The notes under the pieces are model-generated. The model did not search any database. It worked only from the letters and a program-made list of their open reading frames with translations, and was not told where the DNA came from. 64,000 nucleotides of DNA, from NCBI GenBank assembly GCA_036403815.1, contig DASWQH010000076.1, forward strand, positions 3,421-67,420, written 5' to 3'. The first letter of the stretch is position 1. The number at the start of each line of letters is the position of its first letter. A program made the position numbers and the translations under genes. Below are positions 18,151 through 28,041 of the stretch, piece by piece. This stretch comes from JACVRN01 sp036403815 (GTDB lineage Bacteria > Acidobacteriota > Blastocatellia > Pyrinomonadales > Pyrinomonadaceae).

Positions 18151-19638
18151 ATGTGTAATGAACTCTCGGAGAATGGTTCATCAACAATCCTGCAATACTC
18201 CATCAACCCTAACCAAGTAATTATTGCAACCAAGAACGACTTGACATTAGTGATGATGAATCCTGATACCGGCTCGACTGTCAGTTTTATGCCAGGCCCC
18301 AGCGGAGATCAGATTCAGATAATCGTACCTGCGCCGCCTAACCAGACCGGAGCCGCCGCCTTGACCGATACGATAGACTTCACAGCGCAATCACTGACGG
18401 CTGGCTTCATCGCAGGTCAACAGAGTCCGGGCAGCAGCACCTTCATAGTTCAACCGATAGGCCAGCAGCAGCTATTGCCAGGACAAGCTATTCAAGTTCA
18501 GTTCCAGGCTGTCACAATCAACTCGACGCCCAGCACATCTCAGAATACGCCTCAGATAGAGATTACAGAGTTTATCGGTGACGGCGATGCCACCATCAAT
18601 CTGCCTGTTCAAAAGCTTCCACAGCAGCCGCATATCATAGGCTGGCTGGACCCGTGGGTGGTGGGGCAGGCAGCGCAGAGCACCGTTTACTGGCAATCAT
18701 ACGGCGGAACAAGTGTGGATGTTATAGGGTTTGCGGGCGACCCTGCGACCAAGAATTTTCCGGTGCAGGGAGACCCCCCCTATCCCGGCAACACTCAAGT
18801 AACAGTCCCGACCACCGATTCACAGCGCACTTATACTCTGCGCCTGAACGGTAGATCGCAGCAAACAACGTCCGTCACTCTCACACAACACAAGCCTGCG
18901 ATTACAGTCTTTCAGTCCACGCCGAATCAACAAACGCCCGTAAGCCCTACAGACACTGTACAGATTATCTGGCACACTCTTTATACCTTGTACGCATATC
19001 TACAGACGCCTACAGGCAATACCAGAGTGGCACCCGATCTCTCAGGGCCGAAGCCTTACACTCCTGGACTCGATGCATACAAGAGTCGTGCTGATAATGA
19101 CCACATTCCGGGCTTTGCGACCTATACTCTGCAAGCGGCAGGATACGGCACGCCCGCAACTTCTTCGATTACTTTTCAGATCAAGCCGGTTAAGATTCTC
19201 TACTTCAAATATGCACAGGTGGACAATCAGGGAAAGTTTTCCGGGCTTATATACTTGCTGAACCCGAAGGACTGGCCCGGGGTTAATCTGAGCGCGGGCA
19301 ACGTTAATCAACTCTCCGTCTATCAACCGGGAGCACCTACGACGACGCTCTGGCTCGGTGACGGCGATACGGTTCATCCACAGGTGAAATTCTTCAACGC
19401 CACGGCAGAGCAGGGCAGTTCATTCAAGCTGCAATGGTACACGGCCAACCTGCAATCGCTGACCCTGGTGTGGCTCGACGCCAATTCGCAGCAGCAGAGC
19501 TACCAGGTTCCGAGCAACCAGATTGCGAACGGAACTTACACCGTCACCCCTACTAAAGATACCGACTACACGCTTCAGGCCACAGGCACCAACGGCGAGA
19601 CGATCACCAGCACCTTGACGGTCAAAGCATCTAGCTGA
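18151..19638 (+). CDS. Multi-domain beta-sandwich protein, 495 residues
   Basis: Starts 19 bases after the preceding stop, with AAAGG upstream. The sequence is rich in Thr, Gln, Pro and Val, has no long helices, and reads as several Ig-like or fibronectin-like beta sandwiches. Segments such as STVYWQSYGGTSVDVIGF, DTVQIIWHTLYTLYAYL and FKLQWYTANLQSLTLVWLD look like repeats of one fold in which a W in strand C is followed by a 'tvxl' strand, each ending in a xYTLxxxG-type strand (TYTLRLNG, TYTLQAAG, DYTLQATG). No signal peptide is evident. It is the last gene of the plus-strand run and meets the next gene tail to tail, overlapping by 8 bases. A binding or structural role is likely; the ligand is unknown. 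Confidence 0.65.
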   Translation: MCNELSENGSSTILQYSINPNQVIIATKNDLTLVMMNPDTGSTVSFMPGPSGDQIQIIVPAPPNQTGAAALTDTIDFTAQSLTAGFIAGQQSPGSSTFIVQPIGQQQLLPGQAIQVQFQAVTINSTPSTSQNTPQIEITEFIGDGDATINLPVQKLPQQPHIIGWLDPWVVGQAAQSTVYWQSYGGTSVDVIGFAGDPATKNFPVQGDPPYPGNTQVTVPTTDSQRTYTLRLNGRSQQTTSVTLTQHKPAITVFQSTPNQQTPVSPTDTVQIIWHTLYTLYAYLQTPTGNTRVAPDLSGPKPYTPGLDAYKSRADNDHIPGFATYTLQAAGYGTPATSSITFQIKPVKILYFKYAQVDNQGKFSGLIYLLNPKDWPGVNLSAGNVNQLSVYQPGAPTTTLWLGDGDTVHPQVKFFNATAEQGSSFKLQWYTANLQSLTLVWLDANSQQQSYQVPSNQIANGTYTVTPTKDTDYTLQATGTNGETITSTLTVKASS

Positions 19639-20410
19639 AGAGGAAGGCTGCGCGCCGCTGGATGGGCAGTAAAGCCCTGATGAAGAGACGGCTGATGAAG
19701 TGAATGAAGTACTTGACGCGTCCGGGCAGCCGGTTGAGCCAGGAGAATCTCTGATACGCCATTTGCAGAAATGTCGAAGCCAGCACATGGCTGCAAATGG
19801 CATTCGTCTCACGGGCGAAATCCGGGCGCATCACATCTACGATTAAAACCAGCCGTCTTAGATCGGTCTGATTCCAGGCTGTATGCGTGTGAGCGTCACA
19901 AAACAGCAGAGCTTTGCCCTCCTTCCATTCGCGCACCTCTTTGCCGACCTGGAACCCGCATGCGGGAAGGGGCGCAGGAATGGACAAGCCCAGATGCACA
20001 CGAATGATCGCGTTCGTATCACCCTGATGAGGATTGATGTTCGAGCCTGGCTCAAGGACGCTCAACGACCCGGCAGTCATATTCGGAATGGATTCGAGTA
20101 TGCGAGTCGTCTCAGGACAGTCTTTGCAGTTGGCGTGGATTTTGTATTTCCAGAAGTAGAAGCCCAGCGTCTTCCACTTCTTCGGCGGAAAGACCATCAC
20201 CTTGTTGAAGTAAGGCTTCAGCCGTTCTTGCCGTCGTTCCAGAAGCGATAGAATCTCCTGCTGCATAACCAGCCAGTTATCTTCCAGCGTACGCACCCAG
20301 GCAAACTCTTCCGGGTTATAGAAGCACGGCTCGTTGCCGGGAAAGCGCCCGCCGTAGAGCATGAACCAGGGCTTCTGCCTGGCACGGGTTTGCATCTTCA
20401 ACTCTCGCAT
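19631..20410 (-). CDS. Aspartyl/asparaginyl beta-hydroxylase-type dioxygenase
   Basis: A 259-residue protein of the AspH family (2-oxoglutarate and iron dependent). The first iron-binding segment is NPHQGDTNAIIRVHLGL with His128. The second is CDAHTHTAWNQTDLRRL with His174 or His176, and the following Arg is the likely 2-oxoglutarate binder. As in AspH itself, no Asp completes the classic facial triad. The last ~55 residues are basic and hydrophobic (WLNRLPGRVKYFIHFISRLF) and may hold the protein at the membrane. A second in-frame ATG, five codons in, has a better GAGAG upstream. It lies 27 bases downstream of the polyketide synthase on the same strand, so it probably hydroxylates the released product or an intermediate, or an amino acid later joined to it; this is inference. 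Confidence 0.8.
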   Translation of the reverse strand: MRELKMQTRARQKPWFMLYGGRFPGNEPCFYNPEEFAWVRTLEDNWLVMQQEILSLLERRQERLKPYFNKVMVFPPKKWKTLGFYFWKYKIHANCKDCPETTRILESIPNMTAGSLSVLEPGSNINPHQGDTNAIIRVHLGLSIPAPLPACGFQVGKEVREWKEGKALLFCDAHTHTAWNQTDLRRLVLIVDVMRPDFARETNAICSHVLASTFLQMAYQRFSWLNRLPGRVKYFIHFISRLFIRALLPIQRRAAFLFS

Positions 20411-20437
20411 AATGGATTCATTGCTCCTCGGCTTGCT

Positions 20438-23400
20438 TCAAGCAGGAATCTCTTCCTCCATCGCGGAAGAAAGCTCACGCCGGATTGCCTCCAACACCTC
20501 CATCTGGTTGCTCTTGAGAAAGAGATGGCCGCCCCGAAAGAGCTTCAGAGAGAAATCCACGCTCGTCTGCTTGCTCCATGCCAACAGGCTTTCTCTCGTC
20601 GCAAGTTTGTCTTCCGCGCTGCCGAAGATGCTGAAGGGAACGTCAAGCGGCTCCTCCTCCTCCGCTCTGTAAGTTTCAAGTAGCGCTATGTCGCTGCGCA
20701 GTGTGAGCATCACAGCCTGCCAGATAATTTCGTCTTCAATCAACTCGCGCGGCGTATCGAAGTGGTTGACCAGATGACGCTTGAACTCTTCATCCGGCAA
20801 CCCGTTTATCTGTGGCAGGCTTCGCTTGCCGTTCGGCGCGCCGCAGCCGGAGAGAATCAAGCGCTCGGGAAGAGGCGCGTTGCGACGACGCAGCTCGCGC
20901 ACCAACTCGAAACTGATTAACGCTCCAAGACTGTGCCCGAAGACTGCAAAGGGTGCGGGCGGCAGTGACAGCAAGGCATCGGCCAGTCTTCGCACCATCT
21001 CCGCCATCTCTCGCACGGGCTGCTCATTGGAGCGTTCTTCACGTCCGGGAAGCTGTACAGGAATCACCTCTGCCGCGGAGGCTAGCGACTCCTGCCAGCG
21101 TTGATAGATGGAAGCCCCTGCCCCCGCATAGGGCAGACAGAAGAAACGAAGCTTCAACCATCCGTTCGGCTCCGTGTAGAACCACAGGCGCTTGTCCGTA
21201 GAAGCTGCGGGCACAATCGGATTTATCGCAGCCATCTCCTGCTCCGTGACCACTGACTGCGACTCTCCTCGAATCAGTTCAAACAGGTGGTCTGCCACGT
21301 CCGCGATAGTCGGATAGTTATAGGCCAGAGTGGTAGGCAGCTTTGTTCCGGCAATGCTTTCAAGACGCAACGCAAAGGCTATAGCCATCAGCGAATCCAT
21401 TCCCATCAGGTTAAATCTCTGATGGATGTTGATGGTCTGCCCTGCATCCAGCAAGAGCACAGAAGAGAGGTGGCCGCGCACAAGCCCTATGAGATAAGAG
21501 CGAGCTTCTTCCGGCGAAGCTTCGCGGATTCTGCTTATCTCCTGGCTAGGCTTGTGTGCGAAAGCGCTCGCGATGTGTGATGCGCCCTCAACGCGCTCAA
21601 AGAGCAACGGGCATGCCGAAAAGTTTATGAAGGCTTGAAACTGCCGCCAATCCATGTCGGCTATCATGAGCCGCGTCTCGTCCGCTCTCATCACGGCCTC
21701 AAGTGCGCTCAAGGCCATGCGCGGCATGATGAGCCGGAATCCCAATTTGGTCAGCAGTCTCATTTCTTTGGTGCGTGCGCTCATGCCTACAGCAGACCAC
21801 GGCCCCCAGTTGATACTAAGCGCGTGTCGTCCTTCGCGACGGCATTGATAGGCCAGAGAATCAAGAAACTGATTGGCCGCAGTATAGTGCGACAGGTCAA
21901 CAGAACCCCATAGCGCCGAGACGGAGGAGAAGAGCAGAAACATGTCCAACTCGCAATCGCGCGTCTCTTCGTACAGGTGCCAAGCCGCCGCGACCTTTAT
22001 CTTCAAAGTCTCAAGAAGCCGCTCCCGGTCAAGCTCTGCAATCTTGCCGAACCAGTTAACCCCTGCCGCATGAAGCACGCCGCGCAACCTGTATTCGCTG
22101 CTGTTGATTTCACGAATGATTTCGGAGACGCGCCCGTAGTCTGTTACATCAGCCGCGACTACTTCCACGCTTGCGCCAGTCGCTTCTATGGCGCGAATGC
22201 CTGCAATGTATTGTTGCTCTTCGCTGTCGGGCGGAAGCGTGCCCCAGGTAGAGCGAGCGGGCAACGAGCGTCGGCTGAGAAGCACTATGCGGCCAGCTCC
22301 GCGCTCGATTAACCATTGCGCGCACTTTAGCCCAAGCCCGCCTAAGCCTCCCGTGACGAGATAAGCGCCGTCGCTGCGAAACGAGATTGGCTCGTCCGGC
22401 GGCTTAACAGTTGCGGAAAGGAGTCTGGGTACATATCGCTTACGGGCGCGAAAAGCAGCCAGCGATTCACCATCGGTTGCAGCAATCTGCCGAAGCACTT
22501 GTGCCGCCTGTGCGTTTGCATCTTCGAAGGTGTCTAAGTCCGTCTGCCCGCCACGCATCTCCGGGTGCTCAAGAAAGAGCGTGTGGCCGAAACCCCAGAT
22601 GGTTGACTGCGCAAGATTCAGATGGTCTTCGCAAACGCTTTGTCCCTCAATGTGAACGGGCTGTGCATTGGTCGTGATTATCCATACTCGCATCGCCAGC
22701 GCCGTTCTAATCAACGCCTGAGCGAAGCTCGCCAGATCGCCAACACCATGTAAACGCTCATCCCTTTCGAGCGACGAAACAGTGGTCTGCCCTGCGGGCG
22801 CGCAGGCCATACCATTCAGGTAGATGACGTTCCAGCGCGAGGCATCGGCGCGGCTTAAACGATTGAGAATTTCACCGAGCGCTTCTGCGTATGTTTCCGC
22901 ATCGCAGCCCGGTGCAACAAAGAAGCGCTGCGTCCCTGTCTCCCTGTCGGTCACTCGTCGAAAGCCGCGCATCGGGCGCGCCTCGTCGTAAGAGATGCGA
23001 AAAATCTGGCGCTTCGGCTGCGGCAATGCCCTGACCAACTCTTTAGCCAAGCCCTCTCCATCACCGACGATAATCCAATGCACATCATCCTCTGCCTGTA
23101 GCCTGTGCGAAATGTCCGGCGCATCGGACTCTATCCAACGAAGATGATAGCCCCACTTCGATGGAGGAAAGGAGGCGAGGGAAGTTGTTGCGGGCGTGTT
23201 GCCCTTTGCAGGCTGTAACGACGCTGACCCGTTTGCACGGTCATCCGCAAACCAGTGGCGCTTGCGTTGAAACGGATGTCCCGGCAGCGTGTTGACATAG
23301 CTCACGTTCTGATTCCTGTACAACTCTGTCCATTGCAACTGCGCTCCATCAATGTAAAGCTGCCCGATGGCATGCAGGAAAGAGTCAACCTCGTCATCAA

Positions 23401-26400
23401 TGCAAGTCGGCAAGAGTTTCAGGTCTGCTGCGGAGGCATTGCGGCGTGCCAGAACGAGCAGAGTGCGTCCAGGCCCAATCTCCAGGAAAGAGCGTATACC
23501 TCTTTCTTGCAAACACCCGAATCCGTCTTCAAAGCGCACGCATTCGCGAAGATGCTGCCGCCAGTAAAGAGCATCAGGTGGCGCGAGCATCTGGTCGCCC
23601 GTTAAATTCGAGATGAGAGGAATACGCGGCGCGCGGAAGTTGATAGTTGCAGCAACCTGCTCGAACTCATCCAGTATCTCGTCCATCAAGGGGGAGTGGA
23701 ACGCCTGCGAGGTACGCAATCTGCGCGCGGCAATATTCATCTCTTCAAGCAGTTGGGACACGCGCTCAATCTCCTCGACAGGGCCGGACAGCACAATGTC
23801 CTGCGAAGAGTTGACTGCCGCTACAGAGAGGTATTCAAAGTTTGAGCTTTGAATGAGCGGGCGAAGCGTCGCTTCACCTGCGGCAACGGCCAGCATTGCT
23901 CCGGCCCTTTTGATTGAGGCCATCAGACGCGCACGCGCTATCACAAGACGCATGCCCTCTTCCGGGTCGAAGCAATCTGCGATACACGCCGCGGCATATT
24001 CGCCCAGACTGTGTCCGAGCAACGCAGTGGGTTGCACGCCGAGCGAAAGCATCAGTTTGCCTAGAGCATATTCGAGGGCGAAGAGCGCGGGCTGCTGGTA
24101 GAGCGTTTTACCAAGCTCAGTCCCATCCTGAGAGAAGACGAGCGACTGCAAAGAAAGCGCTCCCTCCTCGCTCTCGAAAACTGAGGCACAATGGTCGAAG
24201 GCTGCGCGGAAAGCAGGGAATCGCTCGTAGAGCGCGCTGCCCATCCCGGCCACCTGCGACCCTTGACCGCTGAATAGAAAGGCGCACCTTGTGCTTCCTA
24301 TCTGCTCTGAAGCATCGCCCGTGGACGGCTCCTTCTCAATAAAGGTTTGAAGCTTACGGGCCAGTTCTTCTCTGGAAGCGGCGACGAAAGCTGCGCGTAG
24401 GCCGAAGTGTGAACGACGAACCGATTGCGAGTAACCTATGGAAGCCAGCGAAGCGGTCGCAGGCTGAGATAAAAAGTCGATCCATGCACGCGCCTGTTCG
24501 CGCAGCGCCACTTCGTTTTTAGCCGAGAGCGGGAGCAATATACTCTCCGTCGTGTCAGAGGAGTCGGCAATGCAAGCCTCTGCCTCCGCTTCTTCCAGAA
24601 TGGCATGCGCGTTTGCGCCGCCGAATCCGAACGAGCTGACGGCGGCCAGGCGTCTGCCTGTCGCGGGCTGCCACCCGGTAGGCCGAAGAGGAATCAGCAG
24701 GCGGCTGCCTTCAAGAGAGATGCGCGGATTGAGCTCGTTGAGATGAATTTGAGGTGGAATCTCTTTGCGCTGTAGAGCAAGTATTAACTTGATGACGCTC
24801 GCCACACCGGCAGCAGCTTCCAAGTGTCCCACGCTAGCCTTGACGGAGCCTAGATAGCAGCGCCCGGATGAAGACGCGCCGCCATAGAGTTGCTTGAGTT
24901 GCTCTATCTCCACCGGGTCGCCCGCAGCCGTTCCCGTGCCGTGTGCTTCAAGCAGCGTTATCTCTTCGGGGCGGCAACCGGCATCGGCCAGAGCTTTCTC
25001 TATCACATGGCGTTGTGCTGCCGGGTTGGGAGCGGTAATCCCTAAGCTGCGGCCATCCTGCCCCAGCGCAGACCCGCGAATGTAAGCCAGAATTTTATCG
25101 CCGTCACGAATGGCATCCGAACGCCGCTTCAGGACTACCAGCCCGCTGCCTTCCGAACGCACATAGCCGTCTGCGCTCTGGTCAAAGACCTTACACCGCC
25201 CATCCGGTGCCATCATGCTGAACTGTGAGAGCGTGACGGTCGTGCCCGGTGAAAGAATAAGGTTGACGCCACCGGCCACCGCCGTAGTGCATTCATGACG
25301 GCGCAGGCTTTGAACGGCCAGGTGCAGGGCGGTCAAAGAAGATGAGCATGCAGTATCAACTGCCAGGCTAGGCCCGCGCAGGTTGAAGATGTAGGAGAGG
25401 CGGTTGGCGCTAATGCTGTTGGCGTTGCCCAGACCCGAATAGGCATTATAACGCTCCATGCCTGGACTCTGCTTGATTTGCAGGTGCAGGTAGTCGTTTG
25501 TAGAGATGCCTATGAAGACGCCCGTCTCCTGACCTGAGAGACGCTCAATGGGAAGACCCGAATCTTCGAAGGCGCGCCAGGCGACTTCCAACAGCAGTCG
25601 CTGTTGCGGGTCAATCTCAGCCGCTTCATATGGAGCGATGCCGAAGAACTCTGCGTCGAAGTTTTCAATCTCATCCAGAAAGCCGCCCCAGCGCGTATTC
25701 ATCTTGCCTGGAATGGCAGGGCGCGGGTCGTAATACAAATCCGTGTCCCATCGTTCAGGGGGCGTCTCGGAGATAGCGTCGATGCCCTGCATCAGCAAAG
25801 ACCAGTAAGCGTCCGGGTCATTCGCTCCCCCAGGAAAACGACAGGCCATACCGATGACTGCGATAGGCTCTACAGGAGTTTGATGGACGCCTGATGAGCT
25901 GCTATTTGACATCATCTCTACGGCGGCGGAACTGTTGCGCCAAATCTCCTCCGGCTCCAACCCTGCGCAGAGGTAGGCCGCTCGACAGGCCGCACGGGAA
26001 ATCTTTCCACTGGTGGTGCGCGGCAGAACGCCGCGTCTCACTAACAGGATAGCCACTATCTGCAAGCCATGCTCTTCGGCTACCTTGTCCCGTATCGCCG
26101 CGAGCAACTCCGGCCACAGTGCTTTGGAAGAGGGCTTTACTTCCTGCACGACAATCAACTCCTCTGTGACACGTCCGGGGACGGAGAAACAGACAGTCGA
26201 AAGATGCTGAAGCGCGGGATGGCTGCCGCGTAGGCTTGCCTCAATGTCCTCGGGATAGTAGTTCGCGCCGCGAATGATGATGAGGTCTTTGAGCCTTCCG
26301 GTGATGTAGAGATTTTGTCCATCCAGAAATCCTAAATCGCCGGTTCTCAGAAATCTGCGCCCGCCCTCTTTAATGAAGGTAAGACCGGAGGCTTTGGCAT

Positions 26401-27598
26401 CGTTAAAGTATTCCGGCGCAACAGAGGAGCCGGACAACCAGACCTCGCCGACCTCACCCTGTATCTGTTCGTCGCCGCTTCCGGGATTAACAATGCGCGC
26501 TTCAAAGAACTCTTGTTTCAGCGGATAATTCAAGAGCCTGCGCCCTGTGTTCCCCTCTTTGCCATCCTTCAATTGCTCGTCGTCAATGCCGCGTTTGCCT
26601 GCGACAAAGAGTGTCGCTTCGGCCAATCCGTAACAGGGTAAAAGCGACTCGCGGCGGAATCCGTAGGGAGCGAAGGCGCGCGCGAAATCCTCCAACACTT
26701 CGACGGAGATCGCCTCAGAGCCTATGTAAGCATTCTTCCACGAACTCAGATCGAGGTCGGCGGGAACCGCGCCTGCACGTTGCGCGCACAACTCATAAGC
26801 GAAGGGGGGCGCGCCGCTCGATGTGGCCCTGTAGCGGTGAATAGCTCTCAGCCAGTTGAGCGGGTTCAGGGCGAAGAAGTCCGGCGCTGCCAGGACGCTT
26901 GTACCTCCATTAACCATGGGCTGAAACAGATGTCCCACGAGTCCCATATCATGATAGAGCGGAAGCCACGAAACCGATTTCATCCCTTCATCATCGAAGA
27001 CCCGTCGAATCAATTCCAGATTGAATAGAACGTTTTCATGTTTGAGTACGACACCTTTGGGTCTCGCCGTGGAGCCTGAAGTGAACTGTATGTAGGCGGG
27101 GCTGGCGCTGGAAATACGGGGACGTTGCCAACAATCTGCGCTCGCGTTGAACTCGTCTGTGCGGATGATGATTTCGCAGTCGTGCGGCAACTGAAGCTCG
27201 CCGAGCGTCTTCACGGATTCAGAAGCAAGCAAGACATATCTGGCTCTAGTTTCCTCCAGCACTCGCTGCAAGCGTTCTATGTTTCGCCGGTCTCTCGCGT
27301 GACGCGGAGGCGGAAGCAAAACCGGCAGCACTCCTGCATATAAAGAGCCGAAGAAATTGATGGCCTGTTGTGGGCCGGTCGAAAGCGCTAGGACAAGACA
27401 CTCACCGGGCTTTAACCTCTGCTGCAATCCTGCGGCAAAGGCGCGACTGCTCCGTTGCAGTTCACCATAAGTAAGGCTGCTGGATTCGCTGCCGTCGTTG
27501 CTTAAAAAGAGGAAGGCCGTTTCGTCGGCCAGCGCAGTGGCCTGCTGGTCTACTAGGTCGAAAAGAGCAGTCAGGCGTGGTTTATGTTCTGGCATCAT
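20438..27598 (-). CDS. FAAL-KS-AT-KR-ACP-TE polyketide synthase
   Basis: A 2386-residue single-module synthase. Domains: fatty acyl-AMP ligase 1-555 (AMP motif QFTSGSTARPKG near 171; RTGD 418-421; Lys532 in SGKISR). Ketosynthase 577-1003 (Cys751 in DTACSSS, His886, His925). Acyltransferase about 1105-1400 (Ser1197 in GHSLGE; AFHS ending at 1302, the malonyl-type signature). Reductase subdomain plus ketoreductase 1485-1960 (TGGLGGLG 1749-1756, Tyr1905, Asn1909). Carrier protein 2035-2110 (Ser2069 in GMDSL). Thioesterase 2148-2380 (Ser2223 in GHSLGA, Asp2330, His2358). No dehydratase, enoylreductase or methyltransferase is present. Expected chemistry: activate a fatty acid, extend once with malonyl, reduce to a beta-hydroxyacyl thioester and release it. 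There is no carrier protein between ligase and ketosynthase, which is unusual. The thioesterase resembles stand-alone type II enzymes. Confidence 0.92.
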   Translation of the reverse strand: MMPEHKPRLTALFDLVDQQATALADETAFLFLSNDGSESSSLTYGELQRSSRAFAAGLQQRLKPGECLVLALSTGPQQAINFFGSLYAGVLPVLLPPPRHARDRRNIERLQRVLEETRARYVLLASESVKTLGELQLPHDCEIIIRTDEFNASADCWQRPRISSASPAYIQFTSGSTARPKGVVLKHENVLFNLELIRRVFDDEGMKSVSWLPLYHDMGLVGHLFQPMVNGGTSVLAAPDFFALNPLNWLRAIHRYRATSSGAPPFAYELCAQRAGAVPADLDLSSWKNAYIGSEAISVEVLEDFARAFAPYGFRRESLLPCYGLAEATLFVAGKRGIDDEQLKDGKEGNTGRRLLNYPLKQEFFEARIVNPGSGDEQIQGEVGEVWLSGSSVAPEYFNDAKASGLTFIKEGGRRFLRTGDLGFLDGQNLYITGRLKDLIIIRGANYYPEDIEASLRGSHPALQHLSTVCFSVPGRVTEELIVVQEVKPSSKALWPELLAAIRDKVAEEHGLQIVAILLVRRGVLPRTTSGKISRAACRAAYLCAGLEPEEIWRNSSAAVEMMSNSSSSGVHQTPVEPIAVIGMACRFPGGANDPDAYWSLLMQGIDAISETPPERWDTDLYYDPRPAIPGKMNTRWGGFLDEIENFDAEFFGIAPYEAAEIDPQQRLLLEVAWRAFEDSGLPIERLSGQETGVFIGISTNDYLHLQIKQSPGMERYNAYSGLGNANSISANRLSYIFNLRGPSLAVDTACSSSLTALHLAVQSLRRHECTTAVAGGVNLILSPGTTVTLSQFSMMAPDGRCKVFDQSADGYVRSEGSGLVVLKRRSDAIRDGDKILAYIRGSALGQDGRSLGITAPNPAAQRHVIEKALADAGCRPEEITLLEAHGTGTAAGDPVEIEQLKQLYGGASSSGRCYLGSVKASVGHLEAAAGVASVIKLILALQRKEIPPQIHLNELNPRISLEGSRLLIPLRPTGWQPATGRRLAAVSSFGFGGANAHAILEEAEAEACIADSSDTTESILLPLSAKNEVALREQARAWIDFLSQPATASLASIGYSQSVRRSHFGLRAAFVAASREELARKLQTFIEKEPSTGDASEQIGSTRCAFLFSGQGSQVAGMGSALYERFPAFRAAFDHCASVFESEEGALSLQSLVFSQDGTELGKTLYQQPALFALEYALGKLMLSLGVQPTALLGHSLGEYAAACIADCFDPEEGMRLVIARARLMASIKRAGAMLAVAAGEATLRPLIQSSNFEYLSVAAVNSSQDIVLSGPVEEIERVSQLLEEMNIAARRLRTSQAFHSPLMDEILDEFEQVAATINFRAPRIPLISNLTGDQMLAPPDALYWRQHLRECVRFEDGFGCLQERGIRSFLEIGPGRTLLVLARRNASAADLKLLPTCIDDEVDSFLHAIGQLYIDGAQLQWTELYRNQNVSYVNTLPGHPFQRKRHWFADDRANGSASLQPAKGNTPATTSLASFPPSKWGYHLRWIESDAPDISHRLQAEDDVHWIIVGDGEGLAKELVRALPQPKRQIFRISYDEARPMRGFRRVTDRETGTQRFFVAPGCDAETYAEALGEILNRLSRADASRWNVIYLNGMACAPAGQTTVSSLERDERLHGVGDLASFAQALIRTALAMRVWIITTNAQPVHIEGQSVCEDHLNLAQSTIWGFGHTLFLEHPEMRGGQTDLDTFEDANAQAAQVLRQIAATDGESLAAFRARKRYVPRLLSATVKPPDEPISFRSDGAYLVTGGLGGLGLKCAQWLIERGAGRIVLLSRRSLPARSTWGTLPPDSEEQQYIAGIRAIEATGASVEVVAADVTDYGRVSEIIREINSSEYRLRGVLHAAGVNWFGKIAELDRERLLETLKIKVAAAWHLYEETRDCELDMFLLFSSVSALWGSVDLSHYTAANQFLDSLAYQCRREGRHALSINWGPWSAVGMSARTKEMRLLTKLGFRLIMPRMALSALEAVMRADETRLMIADMDWRQFQAFINFSACPLLFERVEGASHIASAFAHKPSQEISRIREASPEEARSYLIGLVRGHLSSVLLLDAGQTINIHQRFNLMGMDSLMAIAFALRLESIAGTKLPTTLAYNYPTIADVADHLFELIRGESQSVVTEQEMAAINPIVPAASTDKRLWFYTEPNGWLKLRFFCLPYAGAGASIYQRWQESLASAAEVIPVQLPGREERSNEQPVREMAEMVRRLADALLSLPPAPFAVFGHSLGALISFELVRELRRRNAPLPERLILSGCGAPNGKRSLPQINGLPDEEFKRHLVNHFDTPRELIEDEIIWQAVMLTLRSDIALLETYRAEEEEPLDVPFSIFGSAEDKLATRESLLAWSKQTSVDFSLKLFRGGHLFLKSNQMEVLEAIRRELSSAMEEEIPA

Positions 27599-27755
27599 GG
27601 CAAATGTTTACGAAATGTAACCGGAATCTCTTATCAAAGTGTCGGAGCGTTGACGATGAGGCCGAGAGGGCCTTAAATATAGAGCAAGTGCTGTCAGGCT
27701 TAATCGTGATGCTAAATTCGGCTCTGCGTACCGGTTAGAAAAAGAGCAGGAACGG

Positions 27756-27775
27756 CCTCACGTGCGCACGTGAGG
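27756..27775. promoter_or_regulatory. 20-bp perfect palindrome upstream of the synthase gene
   Basis: CCTCACGTGCGCACGTGAGG is a perfect palindrome 158 bases upstream of the synthase start. It lies in an otherwise AT-richer stretch of about 440 bases (27599-28041) with no gene. Perfect symmetry of this length fits an operator for a dimeric regulator, but no regulator gene is adjacent and it could also be a hairpin in a transcript. Confidence 0.4.
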
Positions 27776-28041
27776 AATGTAGGTCGCATCAAGACAAGAT
27801 TTGAATCACTTTCCTCTTAACTGATGCCGGTTCAAATCACTCGTTAACCGGCTTAGATGATAGAAAGAGACAACTTCACCGCATCGGAAAAAATTTCAGC
27901 AAACTGTTAGAGTTAAAGGATTCTTGAATTCAACCGCAGGCTAATAACTTTCGTCAAGATTTATACTCCCGGCAAATCAATCACGTCAAGAAAATAGGTT
28001 ATCAGATTGTAATCTGCTACCGGCTGTCTCGCAGAAATTTC

